Positions 7,076 to 15,601 of a stretch of DNA of 42,192 nt are shown in pieces. The translations under genes were made by a program, and so were the position numbers. The notes beneath the pieces were generated by a model, which made no database searches, was not told the DNA's origin, and saw only the letters and a program-made list of their open reading frames with translations. Each line of letters starts with the position of its first letter. The first letter of the stretch is position 1. This DNA comes from Methylococcales bacterium (GTDB taxonomy: Bacteria > Pseudomonadota > Gammaproteobacteria > Methylococcales > Methylomonadaceae). The DNA is taken from contig JAPLRP010000037.1 of NCBI GenBank assembly GCA_026399095.1, positions 1 to 42,192 on the forward strand, given 5' to 3'.

Positions 7076-8443
7076 ATGAGCATTATTCAGAGCTTGATAC
7101 GTCATACACGCCTGCTGGAAATCGTTGGTGATTTAATACGCGTGAGTGCTCAAGGCGTTGCTTTGGGCGATCTTGCAATGGTTGAAAATATCGACGGCGA
7201 AAAGTCTCTGGCCAAGGTTGTTGATATTGATCGGGATATAGTTAGCCTTCAAGTGTTTGCAGGTGGCAAAGGTTTGTCCACCGATGCCAAAGTTAACTTT
7301 CTTGGGCATCCTCTTGACGTTGTTTATTCCGATAACATTCTCGGTAGAATCTTTAGGGGTTCTGGCCTGCCGATTGATGGTGGGCCGGAATTAACGACCG
7401 ACCCGCGCATTCCAGTGGGTGGCCCCACTGTTAATCCGGTTATGCGAGTGATGCCATCACGGATGATTGAAACCAAAGTTCCCATGATTGATCTATTCAA
7501 TTGTCTCGTAGAAAGCCAAAAAATCCCTATCTTTTCTGTTGCCGGTGAACCCTTTAACGAACTGTTGGCGCGTATTGGTTTTCAAGCTAATGCCGATATA
7601 GTAGTTTTTGGTGGTATGGGTTTGATTTTTGATGACTATCATTTTTTTCGCACTGCTTTTGAAGATCATGGTGTATTTCATCGTACCGTGATGTTTGTCA
7701 ATCAGGCCTCTGATCCTCTGGTTGAGCGCTTGCTGGTTGCTGATATGGCTTTGGCCGTTGCAGAAAAAATGGCGGTTGAAGGTAAAAAGCGGGTACTGGT
7801 ATTACTAACCGATATGACCGCCTACGCCGATGCCATGAAAGAGCTGGGCGTCGCCCAAGAACTCATTCCCGCCGTGCGCGGTTATATGGGTGACCTTTAC
7901 ACACAACTCGCCTCCCGCTATGAAAAAGCCTGTGATTTTAAAGGTGCAGGTTCAGTGACCATTCTCAGTGTAACGACCATGCCCGGTAATGATGTAACGC
8001 ATCCGGTACCGGATAACACGGGTTACATTACTGAGGGTCAGTTTTATTTGCATGATGGATTCATCGATCCGTTTGGCTCACTATCAAGGCTAAAACAACA
8101 TGTTGTGGGTGTGGCTACTCGTGAGGATCATGGGCAAATCATGAACACTATGATCCGTTTTTATTCAGGTGCAGTAGAAGCACAAAAAAAGCAGGCGATG
8201 GCCTTTGATCTTTCCGCGTTTGATGAAAAATTGCTTAAATTTGGTCGTTTGTTCCGGGAGCGCTTTATGGATATTCGCATTTCACTACCGGTTATTCAGG
8301 CTTTGGATCTTTGCTGGTTGACGCTGTCAGAGTGTTTCGATCCAAAAGAACTGCTGATGAAGCAAAACCTGATTGACAAATACTTCCCTAAACCTGCTCC
8401 GGATGCTGCCGAAGAACAGGAAGTTGTGGATAACGTTGCATAA
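7076..8443 (+). CDS. atpB: V-type ATPase subunit B
   Basis: A 455-residue regulatory (non-catalytic) nucleotide-binding subunit of the V1/A1 head. Its position equivalent to the P-loop reads SVAGEPFNELLARIG (from residue 154) and lacks the GKT of the catalytic subunit, as is normal for B subunits. TSVTTMPGNDVTHPVPD-type segments (here LSVTTMPGNDVTHPVPDNTG) and GYITEGQFYLH are family hallmarks. It is the first gene of a seven-gene operon, seven bases before subunit D. In Chlamydia-type operons B follows A, whereas here B leads and A is last. The product should form the A3B3 hexamer with the subunit encoded at 12640-14454. It is not an F-type beta subunit. Confidence 0.95.
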   Translation: MSIIQSLIRHTRLLEIVGDLIRVSAQGVALGDLAMVENIDGEKSLAKVVDIDRDIVSLQVFAGGKGLSTDAKVNFLGHPLDVVYSDNILGRIFRGSGLPIDGGPELTTDPRIPVGGPTVNPVMRVMPSRMIETKVPMIDLFNCLVESQKIPIFSVAGEPFNELLARIGFQANADIVVFGGMGLIFDDYHFFRTAFEDHGVFHRTVMFVNQASDPLVERLLVADMALAVAEKMAVEGKKRVLVLLTDMTAYADAMKELGVAQELIPAVRGYMGDLYTQLASRYEKACDFKGAGSVTILSVTTMPGNDVTHPVPDNTGYITEGQFYLHDGFIDPFGSLSRLKQHVVGVATREDHGQIMNTMIRFYSGAVEAQKKQAMAFDLSAFDEKLLKFGRLFRERFMDIRISLPVIQALDLCWLTLSECFDPKELLMKQNLIDKYFPKPAPDAAEEQEVVDNVA

Positions 8444-8449
8444 ACTGTC

Positions 8450-9079
8450 ATGGCCAAGCTTAAACTTAGCAAACATGCATTACACGAACAGCAAGAACAG
8501 CTAAAACTGTATCAACGACTGTTGCCTTCGCTTGACCTAAAGCGCAGACAATTGACCTTGGAAGTACAAAAAGCGAGAGAAGACTATGCAACTGCCCAAG
8601 TAGCCGTAGATGCTTTGGAAACTCAAATTGGTGAAGAGCTACCGATGCTGGCCGATGAAGAATTTCGTCTTGAGGGCTTGGTACAATTTAGAAGTTATAA
8701 AGTCAGCGAACAAAATGTAGTCGGTGTAAAACTTCCTTTTTTGGACAGTATTGACTGTGAGGTTGCCGACTACTCGCGCCTGGCTACGCCACCATGGGTT
8801 GATACTTTGGTACAACGCTTGAAAGATGCGGCAGAGCAGCGAGTGCGAGCGGAAATATCTGCGGAGCGGTTGCGTATTTTAACGGCGGCAGTGCGACGCA
8901 TTACACAACGAGTCAATCTGTTCGATAAAATTTTAATTCCTACCGCTAAAGAAAATATTCAAAAGATACGCATTTTTTTGGGAGATGCCGAACGCGCCAG
9001 CGTGATCACGTCCAAGCTTGCCAAGAAAAAACAGCAACAACAACGTGAAGCAGAGGAAGCCTCAGAGGCATCATTATGA
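8450..9079 (+). CDS. atpD: V-type ATPase subunit D (central stalk)
   Basis: A 209-residue mostly helical protein. Long coiled-coil helices at both ends (LSKHALHEQQEQLKLYQRLL at the start; RITQRVNLFDKILIPTAKEN near the end) are typical of the rotor shaft that turns inside the A3B3 ring. The VNLFDKILIPTAKENIQ stretch is the conserved D-subunit signature. The C-terminus is rich in Lys, Gln and Glu. It starts seven bases after atpB and overlaps atpI by four bases (ATGA), so translation is coupled. Confidence 0.92.
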   Translation: MAKLKLSKHALHEQQEQLKLYQRLLPSLDLKRRQLTLEVQKAREDYATAQVAVDALETQIGEELPMLADEEFRLEGLVQFRSYKVSEQNVVGVKLPFLDSIDCEVADYSRLATPPWVDTLVQRLKDAAEQRVRAEISAERLRILTAAVRRITQRVNLFDKILIPTAKENIQKIRIFLGDAERASVITSKLAKKKQQQQREAEEASEASL

Positions 9080-10860
9080 GTATCGTTATCATGCATAAGG
9101 TGACTTTTATTGGTATGACTGCCGATCAGGATCTTTTATTAACTGACCTTCAGAAAATGGGTTGTTTACAAATTATTCCACTCGTATCTGGAAGTATAGC
9201 ACTTGCCAAAACTGCATCCACCGCCGGAGCAAATGAGGCGTTAAAGTTTCTGCACACTTATCCCTGGCGAAGACGGCAGGTTTTAGATCCGGAACACTTT
9301 GATGCTATTGACGTTCAGCAACGAAGTCTGGAAGTAAGAAATAACCTGCATAATCTAAAGGATGAACGTGACTTTTTAATCAAGCGCATTCAAGACATGC
9401 GTCCTTGGGGTGATTTTGTTTTACCTTCATTGGCAGATATGGGTAACCTTCGGCTTTGGTTTTATGTGGTTCCCCATAAAATGTTGTCAAAAATTCAGAC
9501 ATTGGCTCCTGTTTGGGAAATTATAAAACAGGATAACCGCTTTTGTTATGTGGTCGTGGTCAGTAAAGACGAGGTTTCAGAAATACCGATTCCTCGCGTT
9601 CATCTGGGTTACAAATCACGTCATGAACTGGAGACGCGACTTGATGAAGTTGAGTTGGCCATTGAAGATGCCCAAGCAGAACGAGCCTATTTAACTCGCT
9701 GGCATGATTTGTTGATGTGCAATCTTAACCAGCTTGAAGATCTCGCTGTTTGTGAGAATGCGGCGGCGAAAGTTTATAGTAATGATTCAACTTTTGCCTT
9801 ACAAGGCTGGGCACCCACCGAGAGCCTGCCAATTCTTGATGATTATTCAAAGCAACAAGCGTTTTACTTTGTATCAGAAGCATCCAAACCAGAAGACAAC
9901 CCACCTACGTTAATGCGCAATATTTCTTGGTTCAGTGCCGGTGAAGATTTGGTTACCTTTTACATGACTCCGGGCTATCGAACCTGGGATCCTTCAGCAA
10001 TAGTATTTGTTTCTTTTGTAATCTTTTTTGCCATGATTCTGGCTGATGCCGGCTATGCCGGACTCATGGGACTGGCTTTACTGTTTCGATGGAAAAGAAT
10101 GGGATATTCATCCTCCGGTCGCCGCTTTCGTCCCTTGCTTTTGTCGATAGTAGGTGCGTCCCTCGTTTTTGGAACGCTAGTCGGCAGTTATTTTGGGGTA
10201 ACGCCCGCTCCTGAATCTTGGCTTGGAAAACTTCAACTGCTTAATATGGACGATACCGACCGAATGATGATGATTTCCGTGGTCATCGGTGTTTTCCATG
10301 TTGTGCTTGCCAATATCATGAATGCCTGCCGTTATGAACATTGGCAGGATCGGTTATCTTCAATCGGATGGATTGGCGTTGTCAGTGGCGGCTTTGCACT
10401 GGCGCTTGGCAATTCATTAAGCATAGCCACTTTGCAAGAACCGAGCATCGCTTTAATGGTCATCGGCGCATTTTTAATCGTGGGATTTACCACACCCGAA
10501 GCAAAGCCCCTAGCCCGTTTTCTTGGTGGCCTGGAGGGATTAACCAAGCTGTCCGGAGCCTTAGGTGATATCTTGAGTTATCTTCGTTTGTTCGCACTGG
10601 GCCTTGGCTCGGCTTCACTGGCTATTGAATTTAACAGTATGGCAACCAATGTTTATCAGGGATACCCTGGAATTGGTTTGGTTTTCGCTTTGTTAATACT
10701 GGTGCTGGGGCATGGCGTTAACTTAATTCTTGGCATCGCCAGTGGCGTCATTCATGGACTGCGTTTAAACGTAATCGAGTTTTTTAACTGGGGTCTCAAA
10801 GAAGAAGGAACCCTGTACCAACCTTTTAAACAATCGGAGGATAATTCATGGAACCGTTAA
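9076..10860 (+). CDS. atpI: V-type ATPase subunit I (a-type membrane stator)
   Basis: A 594-residue protein, at the short end for subunit I/a, as in the Chlamydia-type enzymes. The N-terminal half (about residues 1-300) is soluble with coiled-coil segments (DLQKMGCLQIIPL near the start). The C-terminal half has about seven or eight membrane helices, beginning near YMTPGYRTWDPSAIVF. The functional arginine lies in GDILSYLRLFALGLG, where it faces the ring of K subunits and forms half of the ion path. The last helices contain GHGVNLILG and a conserved HGLRLNVIEFFNWG segment. It overlaps atpK by 13 bases, and the atpK ribosome site CGGAGG lies inside its end. Confidence 0.95.
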   Translation: MSIVIMHKVTFIGMTADQDLLLTDLQKMGCLQIIPLVSGSIALAKTASTAGANEALKFLHTYPWRRRQVLDPEHFDAIDVQQRSLEVRNNLHNLKDERDFLIKRIQDMRPWGDFVLPSLADMGNLRLWFYVVPHKMLSKIQTLAPVWEIIKQDNRFCYVVVVSKDEVSEIPIPRVHLGYKSRHELETRLDEVELAIEDAQAERAYLTRWHDLLMCNLNQLEDLAVCENAAAKVYSNDSTFALQGWAPTESLPILDDYSKQQAFYFVSEASKPEDNPPTLMRNISWFSAGEDLVTFYMTPGYRTWDPSAIVFVSFVIFFAMILADAGYAGLMGLALLFRWKRMGYSSSGRRFRPLLLSIVGASLVFGTLVGSYFGVTPAPESWLGKLQLLNMDDTDRMMMISVVIGVFHVVLANIMNACRYEHWQDRLSSIGWIGVVSGGFALALGNSLSIATLQEPSIALMVIGAFLIVGFTTPEAKPLARFLGGLEGLTKLSGALGDILSYLRLFALGLGSASLAIEFNSMATNVYQGYPGIGLVFALLILVLGHGVNLILGIASGVIHGLRLNVIEFFNWGLKEEGTLYQPFKQSEDNSWNR

Positions 10861-11294
10861 TTTTGACACTGGGCTGGATAGGGCTATACGCGCCGCTGGC
10901 TCTTGGTGCGGTAGGTAGTATGATCGGGTGTGCTCGTGCCGGAAGTGCGGCATGTGGCGCTTTATTGGAAGTCGAAGGCGGCTATGGACGTTATATCGGT
11001 GTAGCCGCGATGCCGTCCTCACAGACCATTTACGGTATCGTTGTTACCATGGCCTTACGTCGTGACCTGACCATTGAAAACGCCCCCGGAATTTTTGGTT
11101 TGGGTATTCTGGTCGGACTGGCCATGTTGTATGGCGCTATCGCTCTGGGTGATGCCTGCGCATCATCAATCAACGTATCCAAAAGCAAGCTGGAAGTTTT
11201 CGGCATATCTCTGGCACCAGCCGCGCTGGTTGAAGGTTTCTCTGTCTTTGCTTTCGTCTTTGCACTCGTGCTGGCTGCAGCAATTCCAAAATAA
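10848..11294 (+). CDS. atpK: V-type ATPase subunit K (proteolipid ring)
   Basis: A 148-residue proteolipid with four membrane helices, the double-hairpin form that makes the rotor ring. Helix 4 holds the ion-binding glutamate in ALVEGFSVFAF. Helix 2 holds MPSSQTIYG, equivalent to the GTQGLYG of the sodium-binding Enterococcus hirae ring. The helix 3 segment IALGDACASSI has Leu where the E. hirae ring has a sodium-ligating Gln, so Na+ versus H+ specificity is uncertain; this alignment was made by eye. The strong site CGGAGG precedes the start. The small residues and GxG patterns in helices 1 and 3 are typical of ring packing. Confidence 0.92.
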   Translation: MEPLILTLGWIGLYAPLALGAVGSMIGCARAGSAACGALLEVEGGYGRYIGVAAMPSSQTIYGIVVTMALRRDLTIENAPGIFGLGILVGLAMLYGAIALGDACASSINVSKSKLEVFGISLAPAALVEGFSVFAFVFALVLAAAIPK

Positions 11295-11313
11295 TCCGGA
11301 CGAGACTACTCAC

Positions 11314-11979
11314 ATGACCGAACAAGCACTCAATAAAACTGATTCAGGCGTTCAGAACCTGGTTGACCGTATTCGTGACCAAGGCGTATTAGCCGCCAAC
11401 GAAAAAGCGAACAAAATTTTACGCGATGCGGAATTAAAGTCTGCAAAAATGTTGGCAGATGCCAAGCTGGAAATCGAAAAACTGCGAGAAACTGCCCGAC
11501 TTGAGATTGAAGCTAATCATGCGGCAGCTTTGGAGGCGCTCAAGCTTTCGGCACGAGATGCGATGCTGCAACTCAAGGCCAAAGTCTCTTCGGAGTTTGA
11601 AGTCTTTGTACAGCGCCTGGTAACATCAGCAACGCGCGACGAGCAATTTATTAAAGCAATCGTGTTGGTATTGGCGGGTCATGTTCAGGAAGAGCTGATT
11701 GAGGACAAGGACATCCAGATTATGCTCTCCGAGTCGATACTCACCGGCAAGCTCAGTGAGGAGTTGGGGGAACGAGCCAAGCAGACCATTCTTTCGCTAT
11801 CCAGCGAAATGTTGCGCCAAGGGGTTGAGTTAATTCCTTCCAGCGACATTCAGGGCGGCGCCAACGTGCGCCTTGTTAAAGATAAACTGGAAATTGATCT
11901 TTCAGACAAGGCAATTGCCAGCTTGCTCTATCAACGGATGATGCCCCGTTTTCAAGCAATACTTGAAGGGTATGAATAA
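11314..11979 (+). CDS. atpE: V-type ATPase subunit E (peripheral stalk)
   Basis: A 221-residue protein starting at ATG 11314 (MTEQALNKTDSG). The frame is open further upstream but that part lies inside atpK in another frame, so the ATG after atpK is the sensible start. The first 110 residues form a long charged helix (EKANKILRDAELKSAKMLAD and on) typical of the peripheral stalk. The C-terminal part is the globular head that contacts the A3B3 hexamer. It begins 19 bases after atpK and ends 5 bases before the next gene. No separate G/H partner of the stalk was found in this operon, as in Chlamydia-type operons. Confidence 0.88.
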   Translation: MTEQALNKTDSGVQNLVDRIRDQGVLAANEKANKILRDAELKSAKMLADAKLEIEKLRETARLEIEANHAAALEALKLSARDAMLQLKAKVSSEFEVFVQRLVTSATRDEQFIKAIVLVLAGHVQEELIEDKDIQIMLSESILTGKLSEELGERAKQTILSLSSEMLRQGVELIPSSDIQGGANVRLVKDKLEIDLSDKAIASLLYQRMMPRFQAILEGYE

Positions 11980-11984
11980 GTAAC

Positions 11985-12650
11985 ATGGCAGAACCCTACA
12001 TTACACTGGTCTCGAGTCTTCCCTATCTGACGTCGTTCGAACGGGCAGAACGGTCGCCTATTACACAGTTACGACTGGAGCAGCGCTTGCATAATTTGGA
12101 ACCCGGCGATGCCAAGCAACTGGCCATTGCTGAAGGACTGATCAGTTGGCGAATGTCCTTGGCAAAACCAAAAACGGACAAGGAAATGGTGCTACGCTAC
12201 CGCGCAGCGCAGCAAGAAATTAGTCAACCCGCTTTACGCGAATTTATCGAATTCAGAATCGATCAACAAACCATACTGGCGGGTTTACGACAAAGCAAAA
12301 CCGTATTTGAATCGGCATTTTTAGAACAGGCTTCCGGTGCAAGTCGTTGGGCAGCTTTTATCGCCTCTCATTGGGATATTCCAGATTTTAAACTGGCAGC
12401 CGTGTATCCCTGGATTCCCGAAGCCCGGAGCTATCTTGACAACAACGATGCGTGCGGCCTAGATAAGCTAATGATGAGCATAATCTGGCGACGACTTAGC
12501 CTGATTGCCGAAAGCAACCGGTTCGGATTCGAGGCGGTTTTTGCTTTCGTTTTTAAATGGGACATTCTTCAAGCCTGGCTGGCTCGCGATGCCGTACAAG
12601 CTAAGAGCCGATTTCAAGAATTGATTAACGAGGTAAAAAATGACCGCTGA
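11985..12650 (+). CDS. DUF2764 family protein, V-type ATPase-associated (C-like)
   Basis: A 221-residue soluble protein. It starts AEPYITLVSSLPYL, which is the typical beginning of the DUF2764 family found between subunits E and A in bacterial V-ATPase operons of Chlamydia and Bacteroidetes. The family is thought to stand in for subunit C/d, which links the rotor to the membrane ring. The role is inferred from position and family. The middle is helical with IIWRRLSLIAESNRFGFEAV, and the end has a segment FKWDILQAW shared with the family. Its last 11 bases overlap the start of subunit A, so the two are probably translated together. Confidence 0.82.
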   Translation: MAEPYITLVSSLPYLTSFERAERSPITQLRLEQRLHNLEPGDAKQLAIAEGLISWRMSLAKPKTDKEMVLRYRAAQQEISQPALREFIEFRIDQQTILAGLRQSKTVFESAFLEQASGASRWAAFIASHWDIPDFKLAAVYPWIPEARSYLDNNDACGLDKLMMSIIWRRLSLIAESNRFGFEAVFAFVFKWDILQAWLARDAVQAKSRFQELINEVKNDR

Positions 12651-14454
12651 AAAACCATTATCAAGAACCGCCAGGATAATTGGGGTCAAAGAAAGTCTGG
12701 TATTGATCGAGGTAGATGATAATACCTCGCTCATGAAAAATGAACTGGGCTTTATCTGCGTCGGTGATGAACGCCTTAAAGCAGAGGTTCTTAGAGTTCG
12801 CAGGCGAACTGCCGACATGCAGGTTTTTGAGGACACGCGCGGAGTGCGTGTTGGTGATACGGTGGAATTAACGGGAGAAATGCTGTCGGCTGATTTAGGG
12901 CCGGGGTTACTGGGACAGGTTTTCGATGGCTTGCTTAATCCGTTACATGCACTAGCCGACAAATACGGTTTTTTTCTGCCTCGAGGCGTTGCCCTAGCAC
13001 CCCTTGACCTGAACAAGAAATGGCTTTTTGAACCTGGCGTTGCCGTAGGTGCCAAGGTGTCTCCCGGTGGTGTCATCGGAACCGTTCCCGAAGGTCAATT
13101 CAAGCACAAAATCATGGTGCCATTTAATGAACCGGAACCCGTTGAGATTATCTGGATTAGGGGCGGTAATCTGGGGATTGAAGAAATCGTCGCCCGTTAT
13201 AAGACCAGCAAAGGAACTGAGCTGGAAATGACGCTCTCCCAGCGCTGGCCGGTGCGCAAACCCATGCCGGAAGCCCTGATTCGTCGCCGCTATGCAGAAC
13301 GTCTTTATCCCTCTGAACCGATTACCACGGCAACCCGCGTTATTGACACTTTTTTTCCCATTGCCCAAGGTGGTACAGGCTGTATCCCCGGGCCGTTCGG
13401 GGCTGGAAAAACCGTTTTGCAAAGCTGTATCGCTCGTTATTCGACGGTTGACATCGTGGTTATCGTTGCCTGTGGTGAACGAGCCGGCGAAGTGGTCGAA
13501 ACCCTGACCGAATATCCGGAAACGACAGACCCTCGTACCGGCGGCACCTTGATGGATAGAACCATTATTATTTGTAACACGTCATCGATGCCGGTTGCGG
13601 CACGCGAAGCCTCCATTTATACCGGCATCACGCTGGGCGAATATTTTCGGCAAATGGGTTATCACGTTCTACTTATTGCTGATTCCACCTCTCGCTGGGC
13701 ACAAGCCATGCGCGAAACCTCAGGGCGCATGGAAGAAATTCCCGGCGAAGAAGCGTTTCCGGCGTACCTTGATTCTTCAGTTAAAAATGTTTATGAACGC
13801 GCGGGGGTTCTTCGTTGCCCCGACGGGTCAACGGGCAGTTTAACCATGATAGGAACCGTCTCGCCTGCCGGTGGCAACTTTGAAGAACCGGTCACCCAAG
13901 CCACGTTGAGTACGGTGAAAACTTTTCTTGGGCTTTCATCTGACCGCGCTTACCGGCGCTTTTACCCCGCCATTGATCCACTTATTTCCTGGTCGCGCTA
14001 TCTTGATCAACTGGCGGTCTGGTTTACCGGGAATATCGACGTAAATTGGGTGCGCGATGTCAAGGCCATGCAGGATTTGCTGGTGCAAGGCGATGTTATT
14101 TATCAAATGATGCAAGTTACCGGCGAAGAAGGTATCACCGAGGAAGACTTTGTCACTTGGCAGAAATCCTTGTTGCTGGACATGGTTTATCTCCAGCAGG
14201 ATGCTTTCGATGCGATTGATGCCTGTATGTCCAGGGAGCGGCAGCTTGAAAGTTTTCATTTGCTAAAAGGCCTTATTGATACCAACTATAATTTCAAGGA
14301 TAAAGATGAAATCAGAAGCTTTTTTACTGAACTGACCAGCCATTACAAAAACTGGAATTATAGCGCTCCCGATTCGGCTGAGTTTAACCGATACCGCAAG
14401 GAAATAATGGACCTTGCATCCCAACATGGCTACATAAAGGCCCAAGAATCCTAA
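12640..14454 (+). CDS. atpA: V-type ATPase catalytic subunit A
   Basis: A 604-residue catalytic ATPase subunit. The Walker A loop is GPFGAGKT with Lys257, and the catalytic ACGERAGE segment follows. The A-specific non-homologous insert (about residues 120-200) separates it from F-type beta subunits. SRWAQAMRETSGRMEEIPGE and YERAG are further family motifs. GAGGTAAA just upstream gives a clear ribosome site inside the preceding gene, which it overlaps by 11 bases. It is the last gene of the operon. In the Chlamydia order it would precede B, so the operon here is a circular permutation. No F subunit gene was found. The 116 bases after it lead into the PPK2 gene on the same strand. Confidence 0.96.
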   Translation: MTAEKPLSRTARIIGVKESLVLIEVDDNTSLMKNELGFICVGDERLKAEVLRVRRRTADMQVFEDTRGVRVGDTVELTGEMLSADLGPGLLGQVFDGLLNPLHALADKYGFFLPRGVALAPLDLNKKWLFEPGVAVGAKVSPGGVIGTVPEGQFKHKIMVPFNEPEPVEIIWIRGGNLGIEEIVARYKTSKGTELEMTLSQRWPVRKPMPEALIRRRYAERLYPSEPITTATRVIDTFFPIAQGGTGCIPGPFGAGKTVLQSCIARYSTVDIVVIVACGERAGEVVETLTEYPETTDPRTGGTLMDRTIIICNTSSMPVAAREASIYTGITLGEYFRQMGYHVLLIADSTSRWAQAMRETSGRMEEIPGEEAFPAYLDSSVKNVYERAGVLRCPDGSTGSLTMIGTVSPAGGNFEEPVTQATLSTVKTFLGLSSDRAYRRFYPAIDPLISWSRYLDQLAVWFTGNIDVNWVRDVKAMQDLLVQGDVIYQMMQVTGEEGITEEDFVTWQKSLLLDMVYLQQDAFDAIDACMSRERQLESFHLLKGLIDTNYNFKDKDEIRSFFTELTSHYKNWNYSAPDSAEFNRYRKEIMDLASQHGYIKAQES

Positions 14455-14570
14455 AATATTTTAAAGAAATCGAAATTGATTTAATTGGAACAATAGACCC
14501 ACATTTAGTAAAAAATCCTAAATAACGGATAGCTGAACATAATCCCGGCGTTTTTTTATTGGAGTCATAA

Positions 14571-15464
14571 ATGATAAAGAAAAAATACATTGACCTTTTT
14601 CGTGTCGAGTCTGAAAACAAAGTTCATCTTAAGAATTATGACACTGGCTGGGCACAAACCGAGGAATTTAAGGATTTTGGAAAGGGAAAGTTAAAAGAAC
14701 GAGCTCAAATTGTTCTGGAACAGAATATAGCTGACTTAGCTCAGGTACAGCAACTACTTTACGCAGATGACCGTTATTCTTTGTTAATCGTTTTTCAAGC
14801 GATGGATGCAGCTGGTAAAGACGGTACTATCAAACACGTCATGTCGGGCGTCAATCCTCAGGGATGCCAAGTTTTTAGTTTTAAGAAACCTTCAATTGAA
14901 GATTTGGATCATAATTTCCTCTGGCGCTATATGAAAAGTCTGCCTGAAAGGGGCAGAATCGGTATCTTCAACCGTTCTTATTACGAAGATGTACTCGTCG
15001 TTAAGGTGCATCCCGAGCTACTTCAAAATCTGCCTGATGGAAAGAGAGGCAAAAAATTTTGGGAGAGTCGCTATGAAGACATCAACGCCTTTGAACATCA
15101 TCTGAAACGCAATGGCACTGTTATTCTAAAGTTTTTCCTGAACGTTTCCAAGAAAGAGCAAAAACAACGATTCATGGAGCGATTGGAGCACCCTGAAAAA
15201 AATTGGAAGTTTTCGTGCTCCGATCTTGCTGAGCGTGAGCATTGGGACGATTATATGAAAGTTTATGAAGACGCGATCAACGCAACCAGCACAAAATGGG
15301 CACCTTGGTATATTATTCCCGCCGATAATAAATGGATAACACGAGCCTTGGTTGCCGATATTATCACCTCAACCCTACGAAACCTCGATTTAGAATTTCC
15401 AAAGTTAAATGAAGAACAGCTAAAAATTTTAGCTGAAGCACGAAAAACACTGGAGGCTGAATAA
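14571..15464 (+). CDS. ppk2: Polyphosphate kinase 2 family protein (polyphosphate:nucleotide phosphotransferase)
   Basis: A 297-residue single-domain PPK2. Walker A is AMDAAGKDGT with Lys83, and the lid/Walker B region holds NRSYYEDVLVVKVHP (from residue 134), the pattern of the polyphosphate:AMP/ADP phosphotransferase type. These enzymes use polyphosphate to phosphorylate nucleotides (AMP or ADP depending on class), or the reverse. Which nucleotide is used cannot be told from the sequence by eye. TTGGAG sits eight bases before the ATG. It lies between the V-ATPase operon and phosphoketolase on the same strand, which suggests a shared role in energy supply from stored phosphate. The length and motifs are complete. 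Confidence 0.93.
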   Translation: MIKKKYIDLFRVESENKVHLKNYDTGWAQTEEFKDFGKGKLKERAQIVLEQNIADLAQVQQLLYADDRYSLLIVFQAMDAAGKDGTIKHVMSGVNPQGCQVFSFKKPSIEDLDHNFLWRYMKSLPERGRIGIFNRSYYEDVLVVKVHPELLQNLPDGKRGKKFWESRYEDINAFEHHLKRNGTVILKFFLNVSKKEQKQRFMERLEHPEKNWKFSCSDLAEREHWDDYMKVYEDAINATSTKWAPWYIIPADNKWITRALVADIITSTLRNLDLEFPKLNEEQLKILAEARKTLEAE

Positions 15465-15601
15465 TATCAAGTTATTTCGTAAACACTCATTAGTATTGGC
15501 TTCGATCCTAGATAAACGATGATACAAATTATGCACCAATGGCCGACTTTTCTTAATTATTACGTTTGCTTTGAACTCATCACACTCAAGAGAATTACGC
15601 T

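Noticed and set aside
11074-11313. A 5' extension of atpE
   Set aside because: It lies inside atpK in another frame. The peripheral stalk protein starts at ATG 11314.
12468-13076. A 202-codon minus-strand frame across the DUF2764 gene and atpA
   Set aside because: Shadow of the genuine genes on the other strand, with a low-complexity Ser/Pro-rich translation.
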